Under the pieces are notes generated by a model. It did not search any database and was not told the origin of the DNA. It worked only from the letters and a program-made list of their open reading frames with translations. From positions 210,219 through 274,218 of the forward strand of contig BPJU01000009.1 of the NCBI GenBank assembly GCA_026004775.1: a stretch of DNA of 64,000 nt, given 5' to 3'. The DNA is from Pirellulaceae bacterium. GTDB taxonomy: Bacteria > Planctomycetota > Planctomycetia > Pirellulales > Pirellulaceae. Positions 7,832 through 16,060 of the stretch are shown one piece after another. The position numbers and the translations under genes were made by a program. Within the stretch, counting starts at the first letter, position 1. Every line of letters starts with the position of its first letter.

Positions 7832-9595
7832 ATGGCTCGGCCACGACGCTGCGACGTCTTTTCCAACGGCGAACTGATCCGCCTGGTGTGCGGCTCGACC
7901 TGCGTGCGCCAAGAGGGGCTTATCCGGCGAGACCCTTCACGAGTAGACGAGCGCATCGACCGGCCACTCTTCTTGTTCGAAAAGGTGGTGCACTACGCCA
8001 GCGTCTTCGGCCTGGTAGTCTATTCCTGCACGATACTGCCTGAGGCGATTCTGATCAGCTTGCAGCTACGACCCGATTGGGTAAAAAGCTGGTCGAACGA
8101 GGAAGTGCTCCAGCGAGCCTGGAAGGGACTTCGCAAACTGGTCAGAGAGTATTGCAAAGAGAACGGTATTGAATGCCGGTGGAAGAGAAATCCGCCAGCG
8201 GTACTGCTGGAAGACCAAAAGTTCCAGAAAGAAATGCGGGAGAGGCTCTCATCCGTATCGCTTTTCATGAAGCTTATCAAACAGACTTCGGCTTTTCACT
8301 TTAACCGTGAAGATGGTGTGCGCGGGTGCTTTTGGTCCGAACGGTTTTCTGGCACTCCGGAGAAGAGCCCGGCGGATTCGGTGACGATGAACATGCTGAT
8401 CGACGCACACCCGGTGGCGGTGCGGATGGTGCCGGTCTTGGAGCAGCCGCACCATGGTTCTGGGTGGTGCCGGCTGGTCTATGCGATCCAGGTGTGCGGT
8501 GTGGAGGTCACCGAGGAAACGCTGGCCGATACGCCTCAGTTAAGCGAAGAGGTGCGTGCCTCGTTGGGCAGAGCTTTTCGATTGCTCAGAGAGGGCATGC
8601 AGCGGGTAGTGGATGGGGATATCGATGATGGCGAGCTAACCGAAGAGGCCGACTTGTCCGACGAGACAGCCGCTGAACCTTCGGCTGTTGAACAAGCGGA
8701 AGCTCCCGCGGCAGGTGGCCAGGTGCCGGGTAACTCGGAAACATCGTTTGACGAAGCGGCGGTGTCGAATGCACCTACTGAAGAAACGGTGGCTGCTTCG
8801 CCAGGTGGGCAAGTGCCATCTCGTTCGGGAGGTGGGCAAGCGCGAGCGGAGTTGCGAGGTTCTCGGAATAAAAGGAAGACTTCCCGTGGCGCGGCTGGTA
8901 GGCAGGAAGCCGAGCGTGATGAACGACGGAAATTTCCGGTGCCGCCGATCAAGCTGGGTCCGGTGGACTGCCGCAGGTACAGCGGTGAGATGGGCGCGGG
9001 CGTCTCTTGGCAGCATGCTCTTGGGATTGGGCCGATCGACGAAGTGGAGTGGGCTGAGCTTGTGCGGTTGGTGGGGGCGACCTGGTGTGCATGGCGGCAG
9101 ATCAAGCCAGAGGACCAGGACGTGGTGTTTGACAAGAGGCGGTATGACGAGTGGAGGCAGCAGCGGGAGTTCAGGATGCGGGCCATGGACGAGCGACAGC
9201 TTCAAAGGGCTCGGCAGAAGCTGATCGAGTGGCTTACCGAGTGTGCGCGTGTGGGTCGGGTGCCGGGCTTATTGGCGGAGGAAGATCGAGCGAGGTGGGC
9301 CGATCGGTTGTTGGCGGCTCGCCAGACGCCGGAGGAGTTGGCCGACGCGGTGGCTGAGCTGTTGGGGGTGAGTGAGGAACGGATGGCGGAGCTACGAGGG
9401 GCGTTGGCTCGAGTGAAGTTGACGATCAGCCGGATTGTGGAGGCTGGCGAGTTGTGGCGGGTGGACCTGGTGCGTGGGGCTCAGGAGTTATTGGGCTTGC
9501 GCGAGTGGGTGGCTCGGCGGCGGGCGATGTTGAGGGCGCAAGCTGAAGGAAGCTCGGCGGAGGCCGATGCGAGGCCGCCGCCGGACACAAGTTAG
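7832..9595 (+). CDS. REP-transposase-like (Y1/RAYT) protein lacking the HUH motif
   Basis: 587 aa. The first ~200 residues follow the planctomycete branch of REP-associated Y1 transposases: MARPRRCD start, helix VHYASVFGL, then CTILPEAILISLQLRPDWV, RLSSVSLFMK (138-147), NREDGVRGCFWSERF (158-172) and MLIDAHPVA (188-196). In active relatives these read roughly ..L(S/P)NHFHLVLR.RPD.., RLSxxSWFMR, NREDxxxGRFWEGRF and YVDLNPIRA. The HUH metal motif (HFH) is replaced by AIL at 72-74 and the tyrosine-containing YxxxNP segment by MLIDAHP, so strand-transfer chemistry seems lost. A long linker (about 210-330) carries PGGQVP repeats and precedes a helical, charged tail. AAGGAGG fixes the ATG. The 3' half is richer in G and T than neighbouring genes. 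A domesticated DNA-binding protein or a decayed transposase are both possible. Confidence 0.68.
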   Translation: MARPRRCDVFSNGELIRLVCGSTCVRQEGLIRRDPSRVDERIDRPLFLFEKVVHYASVFGLVVYSCTILPEAILISLQLRPDWVKSWSNEEVLQRAWKGLRKLVREYCKENGIECRWKRNPPAVLLEDQKFQKEMRERLSSVSLFMKLIKQTSAFHFNREDGVRGCFWSERFSGTPEKSPADSVTMNMLIDAHPVAVRMVPVLEQPHHGSGWCRLVYAIQVCGVEVTEETLADTPQLSEEVRASLGRAFRLLREGMQRVVDGDIDDGELTEEADLSDETAAEPSAVEQAEAPAAGGQVPGNSETSFDEAAVSNAPTEETVAASPGGQVPSRSGGGQARAELRGSRNKRKTSRGAAGRQEAERDERRKFPVPPIKLGPVDCRRYSGEMGAGVSWQHALGIGPIDEVEWAELVRLVGATWCAWRQIKPEDQDVVFDKRRYDEWRQQREFRMRAMDERQLQRARQKLIEWLTECARVGRVPGLLAEEDRARWADRLLAARQTPEELADAVAELLGVSEERMAELRGALARVKLTISRIVEAGELWRVDLVRGAQELLGLREWVARRRAMLRAQAEGSSAEADARPPPDTS

Positions 9596-9904
9596 GCAAG
9601 TCGCTGGGCTCTCGAAGCAGCCCGAGCTTCGTGGGGCGGCATCTTTGCATGGGTTGCTCGATGGGAGCTTGAGGCTGTTAAGACGGTGCGAATCTTTTGT
9701 CGGGGCATCTTATTTTTGAAAGCCGGGCACCCGGTGAGGGGCAGGGTCTTGTCTTTGGTGTGTTGAGAAGCTCTTTCCTGGGATTTTGTGGGCCGAATTC
9801 TGGCCGCAGCCGATGAAGAAGCGAGGCTGGGGAAGCCGAGCCGCGCGGGTTGGCTGCACCAAAAGTGCAACGGCGATTCTCCAATGGAGGGGGCAGGCGG
9901 CGAA

Positions 9905-9975
9905 CCGCGGGCAAAAACCTAGGGAACCTGACCCCGTCGGGAGCCGCGAAACTGCCGGGGGCTGTCCCCGCGCGA
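9905..9975 (+). repeat. REP-like unit, copy A
   Basis: 71 bases starting CCGCGGGCAAAAACC and ending GGGGCTGTCCCCGCGCGA. It matches copy B at 10338-10408 with one visible difference. It contains the short palindromic words CCTGACCCCG and GGGGGCTGTCCCC, and the flanks beyond it are also partly shared. Confidence 0.9.
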
Positions 9976-10337
9976 TTGGAAATATGAGGGGTCTGTCCCC
10001 CAATTTCGCCCACGGACCGCCGGAGGCGGGGCCCGCTCGTTCAACGCCGCTTGCATCGGGAGCCTGGCTCGTCCCCTCGCACCATCATGCGTGCCAGCCT
10101 GGTCCGTCGCGCCACACCATCGGGCCCACCAGCTTGGGCGCTCATCGGACACCACTCGGAAGCACCAGCCTCAACTCGCACCCCACACCACAATCGCGCG
10201 AGCTTGGCCCCTCATCGCAAGCCGATGAACAAATGAGGCCGAGCGTGCCGAGCCGCGAGGGTCAACCAGGCGGACGCGTGACGGCAACGCCGGACGCGTG
10301 GCGGCAACGTTCAAATGACGACGGCCCCGCCGGCGGA

Positions 10338-10408
10338 CCGCGGGCAAAAACCCAGGGAACCTGACCCCGTCGGGAGCCGCGAAACTGCCGGGGGCTGTCC
10401 CCGCGCGA
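10338..10408 (+). repeat. REP-like unit, copy B
   Basis: Second copy of the unit at 9905-9975, same orientation, 433 bases downstream. The only difference I see is CCCAGGG in place of CCTAGGG. The near identity implies a recent duplication or gene conversion. Confidence 0.9.
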
Positions 10409-10852
10409 GCGGGCAAATTTGGGGGACCTGTCCCCAGCGTTGGCCACCTACCGCCCAAGGCCGCCCGCTTCGGCAACGCCGCTTGGACCCGGGAACCTAG
10501 CCGGTCGCCTCACACGATCGGGCCAGACCAGCTTCGCCCCTGGCCCACACCGGTGGTTACGCGAGCCTCGCCCATCACATCCCATACCAATCAACCTGCC
10601 AGCCTGGTCCGCCGCACCGCGCCGCTCGGCACCGGAGCTTGGCCGGTGGGTGAGCCAGTTCCCGTGTGAGCCTAGCCTCGCATGCGAGCCGAGCCAAGCC
10701 GCGATCCACCCGATAGTAGCGGAACACGCTAGCCGTTCGCGAAAGCGAACGGCGTAAGTATTCCCATGTTCGAACTGGAAGGAGCGGGGCGAACGCGGGC
10801 CCGGTCTGCGCGATGGTGGAGGACCGAGACGCCTGTTGGGGAAGGTTTGGTT

Positions 10853-10898
10853 CGGAAGTCTTGCGGCGGACGCTAGCGCGTCCGCCTAGCGACTTCCG
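10853..10898. repeat. Two-step palindrome, copy 1
   Basis: A nested hairpin: outer arms CGGAAGTC and GACTTCCG, inner arms CGGACGC and GCGTCCG around TAGC. A variant lies at 10989-11034. The form is that of a bacterial REP/BIME unit. Confidence 0.85.
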
Positions 10899-10920
10899 CT
10901 ACGAACCAAGGTCAAGATCG

Positions 10921-10980
10921 TGCTGCACCGGAGTGAACCAGCATCTTGGGTACCCCACACGGCCGAGACGGCCGTGCCAT
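10921..10980 (+). repeat. Dispersed repeat family D, copy 1
   Basis: Contains TGCACCGGAGTGAACCAGCA and the palindrome ACGGCCGAGACGGCCGT. Related copies lie at 18391-18468 and 62201-62274. This copy sits between the two nested palindromes. Confidence 0.8.
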
Positions 10981-10988
10981 TTTACAGG

Positions 10989-11034
10989 CGGAAGTCTTGC
11001 GGCCGACGCTGGGGCGTCGGCCTGGCGACTTCCG
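10989..11034. repeat. Two-step palindrome, copy 2
   Basis: Same outer arms (CGGAAGTC/GACTTCCG) as the copy at 10853-10898, with inner arms CCGACGC and GCGTCGG. Compensating changes on both sides keep the inner stem paired, so structure rather than sequence is conserved. Confidence 0.85.
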
Positions 11035-11159
11035 CTACCCCGTAAGCCAATATCGTGTTCTTCATTTGCTAACCGTGAACGTTTACGGACGAGGCAGAGG
11101 ACGGGATCATCATCGCTGGCCGAATGCCTTCTTTCGCGCGCATGGGCTGTTTGACCTGA

Positions 11160-11286
11160 CAACGGCCCACAGCGAGCTCTGGCAACCCTCTCGGAGCTAA
11201 AACCACCAACCGGAGAGCCGTATGCGGGAAAACCGCACGTACGGTTCGGGGGGAGGCCCAAACCCATGGGCCTTCCCTACCCCTAT
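11160..11286 (+). mobile_element. Group II intron 3' end (domains V and VI), truncated
   Basis: Positions 11215-11248 form a textbook domain V: GAGCCGTATGCGG, GAAA tetraloop-like AAA turn, CCGCACGTACGGTTC, with the AGC catalytic triad and the two-base bulge on the 3' strand. A GC-rich hairpin with arms GGGGAGGCCC and GGGCCTTCCC follows, fitting domain VI, and ends near CTACCCCTAT. No reverse-transcriptase/maturase gene or 5' intron part precedes it; repeats take up that space. It is a degraded bacterial group II intron. Confidence 0.78.
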
Positions 11287-11644
11287 CATGCAGGCCGAAG
11301 TCTTGCCAGCTCATGAACACGGAAATCGCCTTCGAGCTTCTGATGGCCACAGTTACCATCACGCGGAGCGGTAAAAGGGATGTGTCAGGACTTGATGTCA
11401 ATGTTCGTAATTGGAAAAGGTGGGGGACACATTCGCATTGAATGGCACGATTTTGTGGCGAGGGTAAGGAGGATATGCAGCGCAAAGAGAAATCGTTTCT
11501 TGGACCGAGTCGTGATTTGTCATGGACTTCCACGGGACGATGTACGTTTCTCGGTTGACAACGGCTTTATACTTGGCAAGATGGGACGAGCAATGATGAA
11601 CCACCAAGTTGTTAGTCCGTCTCACCAATCGGAGATGAACCCAT
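11287..11644. other. Unassigned stretch
   Basis: No supported gene between the intron remnant and the small membrane protein gene. Short frames on both strands lack family resemblance or start signals. Confidence 0.45.
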
Positions 11645-12001
11645 ATGAAACATCCGGGTAACAACGACAGCGAACCGCCTCCCCTTCGAACTGGCACTAT
11701 GGATCTAAAATGCCTTTTTCGGCACTACCCTCGCACAATTTGCTATGCCATTGCCGGATTTATTGTAGGTGGCATTCTGGATATGTTACCGTTGGTGGGC
11801 TGGCTTACCGCCGGTGCGGCGAAATTCATCGGCTTTGGTTTGGGAGCTGGACTGGGCATGGCGGTGGAGACGAACGTCAACCGCTGGCTAAGGATGGTGG
11901 AATCGATGGTAATCAGCGTCGTTCAAATGATCATGGTGGCCGTCCGCCAAAGAGGCACCAAATCGCAAGAGCTCCGGCTCAGTTCGCGAGGGAATTCTTA
12001 G
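11645..12001 (+). CDS. Small integral membrane protein, unknown
   Basis: 118 aa. A hydrophilic N-terminus is followed by a long hydrophobic region (about residues 33-78), enough for two tightly packed helices (CYAIAGFIVGGILDMLPLVG, then AAKFIGFGLGAGLGMAVE), and a helical, basic tail. The glycine-rich helices recall small phage- or YqaE-like membrane proteins, but I do not recognise the family. GGAG lies 11 bases before the ATG. Its 3' end overlaps the end of the convergent MFS gene by 23 bases. Confidence 0.55.
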   Translation: MKHPGNNDSEPPPLRTGTMDLKCLFRHYPRTICYAIAGFIVGGILDMLPLVGWLTAGAAKFIGFGLGAGLGMAVETNVNRWLRMVESMVISVVQMIMVAVRQRGTKSQELRLSSRGNS

Positions 12002-13265
12002 CAGGGGCGAATTCCGCCTGTACATTATTGGGTACTTGCCCAAGACTCCCAAAACGACGGAGTGGAGGATTCAGCCAAGCGATTGCTGCCACCACGATCA
12101 AAGTACCCACGCCCCCGCTTACCACCGATATGACCGGTCCGAACCAGGCGGCCACCAGTCCCGACTCAAAGCCCCCCAGTTCGTTTGACGCCCCTATAAA
12201 CAGACTATTGATGGCCGACACGCGCCCGCGGAGATGATCCGGCGTCAATACTTGTACCAGGGTGTGCCGCACCACGACGCTGACACTGTCAAGCATGCCA
12301 GCCAAAAGCAGCATCGCCAGAGACAATGGAAAACTGCGTGACAGTCCAAACACGATCGCCGCCACGCCGAAACCGGTGACGCAGCCGAGCAGCGTCCGAC
12401 CTGCCTTGCGGAAAGGCGGGCGCTGAGCAAGCCAGGCCGCCATCAAGAGCGCCCCCAGTCCGGGAGCCGCCCGCATCCAGCCTAACCCCTCAGGTCCGAC
12501 ACGAAGAATATCCTTCGCATAAATGGGCAAAAGCGCCACAGACCCACCCAACAACACGGCGAACATATCAAGAGTTATCGCACCGAGCACGACCGGTTGG
12601 CGCCGCACATACCGCCAGCCCGCCCCCCAGCCATCCGACGACACCGCGCGGCCACGTTCCGGATGGCGTACGCGAAGTCGTGCCAGAACCAACAGGAACC
12701 AGAAGGCCGCCATCGCTTCGATCAAGTACACCCATCCGGCACGACCTGTAACGCCGAGCACCAATCCACCCGCCGCCGGTCCCAACACCGAGGCCAGATG
12801 GAATGCACCGGTGTTCCAGCCGACCGCGTTGCTGAAAACCTCCAACGGTACCAGGTGCGGCACAAACGACGTTTTGGCAGGCTGCTGGAATGCCCGCGCC
12901 GTACCGGCCAACCAAAGGCTCGCAAACATCCAGTAGGGATGACTCTGCCCCCAAGATATCCATGCCAAGCCAAGCGATGCCATTGCCTGCACCAGGCAGG
13001 TTACCATGATCACCCACCGCCTCGGGAATCGATCGGCGGCCCAGCCAGCCGGCAATACAAAGAGAACTACCGGCAGAAATTGCGTCAGCCCCACCAGCCC
13101 GAGCGCCAAGGGCGAGCCAGTTCGCTCGTACATCTCCCAGCCGACCGCGACCGTCTGCATCTGTGTGCCCAGTACGGACACAAAATTCCCCGCCAAATAC
13201 CAGCGAAAATCCCGCTGGCGAAGCGGAGCATAGGGGTCGTGGGCAGTTTTCAAGTCGGTCAACAT
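11979..13265 (-). CDS. MFS transporter, EntS/MFS_3-like
   Basis: 428 aa with about 12 hydrophobic helices. The N-terminal pattern (LRQRDFRWYLAGNFVSVLGT) and the cytoplasmic loop AGWAADRFPRRWVI fit the MFS motif A region of the DUF894/MFS_3 branch, which includes the enterobactin exporter EntS and macrolide efflux pumps. It probably exports a small molecule using the proton gradient; the substrate is unknown. No strong ribosome binding site precedes the ATG at 13265. It stands alone, convergent with the small membrane protein gene. Confidence 0.85.
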   Translation of the reverse strand: MLTDLKTAHDPYAPLRQRDFRWYLAGNFVSVLGTQMQTVAVGWEMYERTGSPLALGLVGLTQFLPVVLFVLPAGWAADRFPRRWVIMVTCLVQAMASLGLAWISWGQSHPYWMFASLWLAGTARAFQQPAKTSFVPHLVPLEVFSNAVGWNTGAFHLASVLGPAAGGLVLGVTGRAGWVYLIEAMAAFWFLLVLARLRVRHPERGRAVSSDGWGAGWRYVRRQPVVLGAITLDMFAVLLGGSVALLPIYAKDILRVGPEGLGWMRAAPGLGALLMAAWLAQRPPFRKAGRTLLGCVTGFGVAAIVFGLSRSFPLSLAMLLLAGMLDSVSVVVRHTLVQVLTPDHLRGRVSAINSLFIGASNELGGFESGLVAAWFGPVISVVSGGVGTLIVVAAIAWLNPPLRRFGSLGQVPNNVQAEFAPAKNSLAN

Positions 13266-13642
13266 TCAAGTTTTGGGGGAAGGTCGGGGGCTGTGGATGG
13301 GCTACCCCCTACGGCCGGCACTTAGGAAACTATAAATTCACGCCCACCTTCTCGTCTATGCGACTTGCGCAGGAAGACCACCCCGCGGCAGATCGCAGAT
13401 TGGCCCAAAAGCGCCCATGGCAACAGTTCCAACTCACTCCACGGCTTACCTCACCGCGAACTCCGTTCAGCGTTTCCTGGCGAAAAAAAGGGGATATCCA
13501 AATCTTTAATCTCCGGAGCGAGTCCTTCAAGTTGGCGGTTGACGCCGCAGGATCGGCTGAACGAAAATGCTGCCACTGCTTGCCGTGCACCATCTGGAGT
13601 CCCCAAAGACAAACCGGCGCTTTGGGCAACAAGGAGTCGTCC
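13266..13642. promoter_or_regulatory. Divergent intergenic region, MFS / OPT genes
   Basis: 377 bases separate the divergent MFS and OPT transporter genes and must hold both promoters. I see no clear -35/-10 pair, operator or riboswitch. AAGGAG at 13631-13636 is the ribosome binding site of the OPT gene. The frame is open upstream of that start, but without family similarity. Confidence 0.45.
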
Positions 13643-15424
13643 ATGGTCGTGGAAACCAACCGCAGTCCTCAATCGACCATACGTCGCGGGCCGATGCCCG
13701 AATTCACTTGGGCAGGGGTTCTCGTCGGGTGGCTGTTGGGCACCGTGATCACGATTTCGATTAGCTACGCCTCGTTGATCCTTGGGTTTTCCATCGAGGG
13801 CTCGGAATTGGCGGCTATTTTGGGTTGGGGCATTCTACGTGGCCTGTTGCGCCGCCGCAGTATCGTGGAAAACAATATCAATCAAACGATCGCTTCAGCC
13901 GTCAACGGAGCATCGGCTGGAATGATGTTTTCAATTCCGGCGCTGTTCATTCTCTCGGACAAGTTGCACCAACCGGCACTCGTCCAATTCCCGGCTTTCT
14001 CGATGGTTCTAGTCTGCATTACCGGCGGGATTGTGGGACTGGCCTTCATTATCCCGCTGCGCAAACAGATGATCGACTTCGACCGATTGGCCTATCCGGG
14101 CGGCATTGCGGTGGCTGCGATTCTCAAGTCGCCCGGTGCGGGAATGCGGAAAGCCCTTTTGCTCCTGGCTGGGGCGTTGTTTTCCGGAACCACCTATCTT
14201 CTTGTAGTGCGATACTGGGGTGAACACCCCGAATGGCATGCCGGGCAACAGTTTGACTTGCCCTCCTATCTGAACATCACTTTCTTTTTGTCCGTGATGA
14301 CGGTGGGAGTCGGCTATTTGTCGGGCAAGGGAGGTTTTTGGTTTGGAGCAGGCGGCTTTTGTTGCTATTGGGTACTGGCTCCATTACTGGGTCAGTGGGG
14401 CGATGAGTCGGTTCGCTCATTGGTGCTCGACCCGTCAAATAGTACGGCGGACCGCTTGCGGGTCCAACTATTTCGCCCCGTTGGTATCGGCATGCTGATC
14501 GGGGCGGCCATCGGCGGGGTGATCGTGGCGTTTCCGTTAATCCGAAGTGCTTTTGCTTCGTTGCATCAGGCCAGTCGCCAACGTGGTCTGGGAAGCGATA
14601 CCGATGAGATCCCCATAAGCTGGCTCTATTCAGCAATCGGCCTCGGTGCGGTCGTGATCGGCGCATCGGTTTATCTAAGCCTGGGGGATGTTCCGCTGTA
14701 CCTGGCCGCATTTATGACTCTGCTCGGTCTACTGTGGACATGGGTAGCCGGCGTGATTATCGCTGAATGCGTGGGACGTACCAATTGGTCGCCTCTATCC
14801 GGGATGACGTTGATCGGCGTTACGATATTGATTCTTGTGGCGCGCCACGGCCTAAATGAAACGTCAACCATTATTGCGTCGGTGATGTTGGGCGCAGCCA
14901 TATGCGTCGCCATCGCTCAAGCTTCCGACATGATGTTGGACCTGAAGTCCGGGTATCTTATCGGGGCAGTCCCACGGCGCCAGCAAATTGCCCAGGTCTT
15001 AGGTAGTTGGTGCGGGCCGATCCTGGTGCTTTTCTTGATTTACGCTCTTCACCAGCGCTATACGCTCGGTAGCGAAAAACTGCCGGCTCCCCAGGGCCAG
15101 GCGCTGGCGTCGATGATCGAAGGCATCCTCTTCCAGGAAAATGTGCCTTCCTATCGCTACGCCGCAGGGGCAGGAATGGGGGCGATGCTGGCGTTGAGCG
15201 GCCTGGGAGGGATCGGCGTGCTGATCGGGCTAGGCTTTTACATGCCGTTCAGTACCGTGCTCACCTATACACTCGGTTGCCTTGCTCGACTGGCCACCGA
15301 CAAGTGCTTCGGCCGGTCGTGGGCCGACGACTACGGAATACCGCTGGCGGCGGGGTGCATCGTCGGTGAGGCTCTGGTGGGAGTCGGATACGCATTGGTG
15401 CAAGTTGCAGGAACCATGCTATGA
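13643..15424 (+). CDS. OPT family oligopeptide/metal-chelate transporter
   Basis: 593 aa, about 15 membrane helices. The N-terminal part has the OPT pattern: an initial helix with GxxxG, then SIVENNINQTIASAVNGASA, which matches the family signature with NxxxQT(I/T)ASA, followed by IPLRKQMID and LAYPGGIAVAAIL. OPT proteins take up oligopeptides or metal-peptide complexes with protons. I start at the ATG at 13643, seven bases after AAGGAG, although the frame is open much further upstream. Its stop overlaps the start of the next gene (ATGA), so the two are co-translated. Confidence 0.9.
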   Translation: MVVETNRSPQSTIRRGPMPEFTWAGVLVGWLLGTVITISISYASLILGFSIEGSELAAILGWGILRGLLRRRSIVENNINQTIASAVNGASAGMMFSIPALFILSDKLHQPALVQFPAFSMVLVCITGGIVGLAFIIPLRKQMIDFDRLAYPGGIAVAAILKSPGAGMRKALLLLAGALFSGTTYLLVVRYWGEHPEWHAGQQFDLPSYLNITFFLSVMTVGVGYLSGKGGFWFGAGGFCCYWVLAPLLGQWGDESVRSLVLDPSNSTADRLRVQLFRPVGIGMLIGAAIGGVIVAFPLIRSAFASLHQASRQRGLGSDTDEIPISWLYSAIGLGAVVIGASVYLSLGDVPLYLAAFMTLLGLLWTWVAGVIIAECVGRTNWSPLSGMTLIGVTILILVARHGLNETSTIIASVMLGAAICVAIAQASDMMLDLKSGYLIGAVPRRQQIAQVLGSWCGPILVLFLIYALHQRYTLGSEKLPAPQGQALASMIEGILFQENVPSYRYAAGAGMGAMLALSGLGGIGVLIGLGFYMPFSTVLTYTLGCLARLATDKCFGRSWADDYGIPLAAGCIVGEALVGVGYALVQVAGTML

Positions 15425-15987
15425 GTCGGCTTTGGCGCGGTACGGGACACTTGCTGTTGTGGGCCGGATTCCTTACCGGCACATTCGCTGCGGTGATGCG
15501 ACTGGAAAATCCGCAGCATCCGCGATGGCATACGGTGCCCTGGGGATTGTACGCTCTGGGACTACTCGCTGGCGCCCTAGGAGTCGTTCTGCTGCGCGTC
15601 GCCCGGTGGCGTACCGGGCGCGACCGGCACGCGGCGGACGAAAAGCAGGTGCGGCTGATCGATCTCAGCCAGCAACTCCACCAGCACGCGACCGAGTTGT
15701 CGGCCAACATCGATGAGCAAAACATCGCGACCCTGCCCCAACAATTGGACACGATCCTTGCGCCGCTCCTTGCCGAATTTGCTGAGTCGCGTACGACGAT
15801 CATCCACCGTCACGGATTGACAGCCTTTGGGCGGGTAATGAGCGCGTTTGCGGCTGGTGAGCGGTCTGTCAATCGAGCCTGGTGCGCTTCGGTGGACGGG
15901 TACCTCGACGAAGCTCGCCAATGCCTGGAGGCGGCCGTCCGTGCCTTCGATGATTTGCGTAAACAACTCGAGCAACTCCACTCGTGA
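15421..15987 (+). CDS. Membrane-anchored helical protein coupled to OPT transporter
   Basis: 188 aa, family not recognised. Two membrane helices (about residues 8-27 and 41-59) are joined by a short loop, followed by a basic stretch and a long amphipathic helical domain rich in Leu, Gln and Glu (LIDLSQQLHQHATELSANID and onward). The start overlaps the OPT stop by four bases. Co-translation suggests it works with the transporter, perhaps as an accessory or regulatory subunit; this is inference. Confidence 0.72.
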   Translation: MSRLWRGTGHLLLWAGFLTGTFAAVMRLENPQHPRWHTVPWGLYALGLLAGALGVVLLRVARWRTGRDRHAADEKQVRLIDLSQQLHQHATELSANIDEQNIATLPQQLDTILAPLLAEFAESRTTIIHRHGLTAFGRVMSAFAAGERSVNRAWCASVDGYLDEARQCLEAAVRAFDDLRKQLEQLHS

Positions 15988-15995
15988 CAAACAAC

Positions 15996-16023
15996 AAAAA
16001 GCCGGCCATCGCCGATGGCCGGC
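15996..16023 (-). terminator. Intrinsic terminator of peroxiredoxin gene
   Basis: A 10-bp hairpin, GCCGGCCATC and GATGGCCGGC around GCC. On the minus strand it is followed by TTTTTGTTGTTTG, as expected for a rho-independent terminator. It lies 38 bases past the stop of the peroxiredoxin gene and may also slow transcripts from the convergent gene. Confidence 0.85.
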
Positions 16024-16060
16024 CCGTGCTGCTCAACTCCAGATGCTTTTCGACTCCACA

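Larger units (their letters stand above)
9596..10852. repeat. REP-like repeat tract downstream of the transposase-like gene
   Basis: No gene is credible here: all frames consist of low-complexity Arg/Pro/Gly-rich readings. The tract contains a ~180-base unit repeated at a 433-base interval, short GGGG...CCCC palindromes (for example GGGGTCTGTCCCCC and GGGGGACCTGTCCCC) and repeated words such as GCCTGGTCCGYCGC. Such palindromes commonly surround genes of REP-associated transposases. Confidence 0.7.

Noticed and set aside
6088..9595. Integrated element with direct repeats of the tRNA-Arg 3' end
   Set aside because: I found no second copy of the tRNA 3' end downstream, so element borders cannot be supported.
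9786..10364. A 192-codon open frame in the repeat tract
   Set aside because: Arg/Pro/Gly-rich reading of palindromic repeats; the frame contains both copies of a non-coding unit.
9596..11100. CRISPR array
   Set aside because: Repeats are too far apart, unequal and palindromic, without regular spacers or cas genes.
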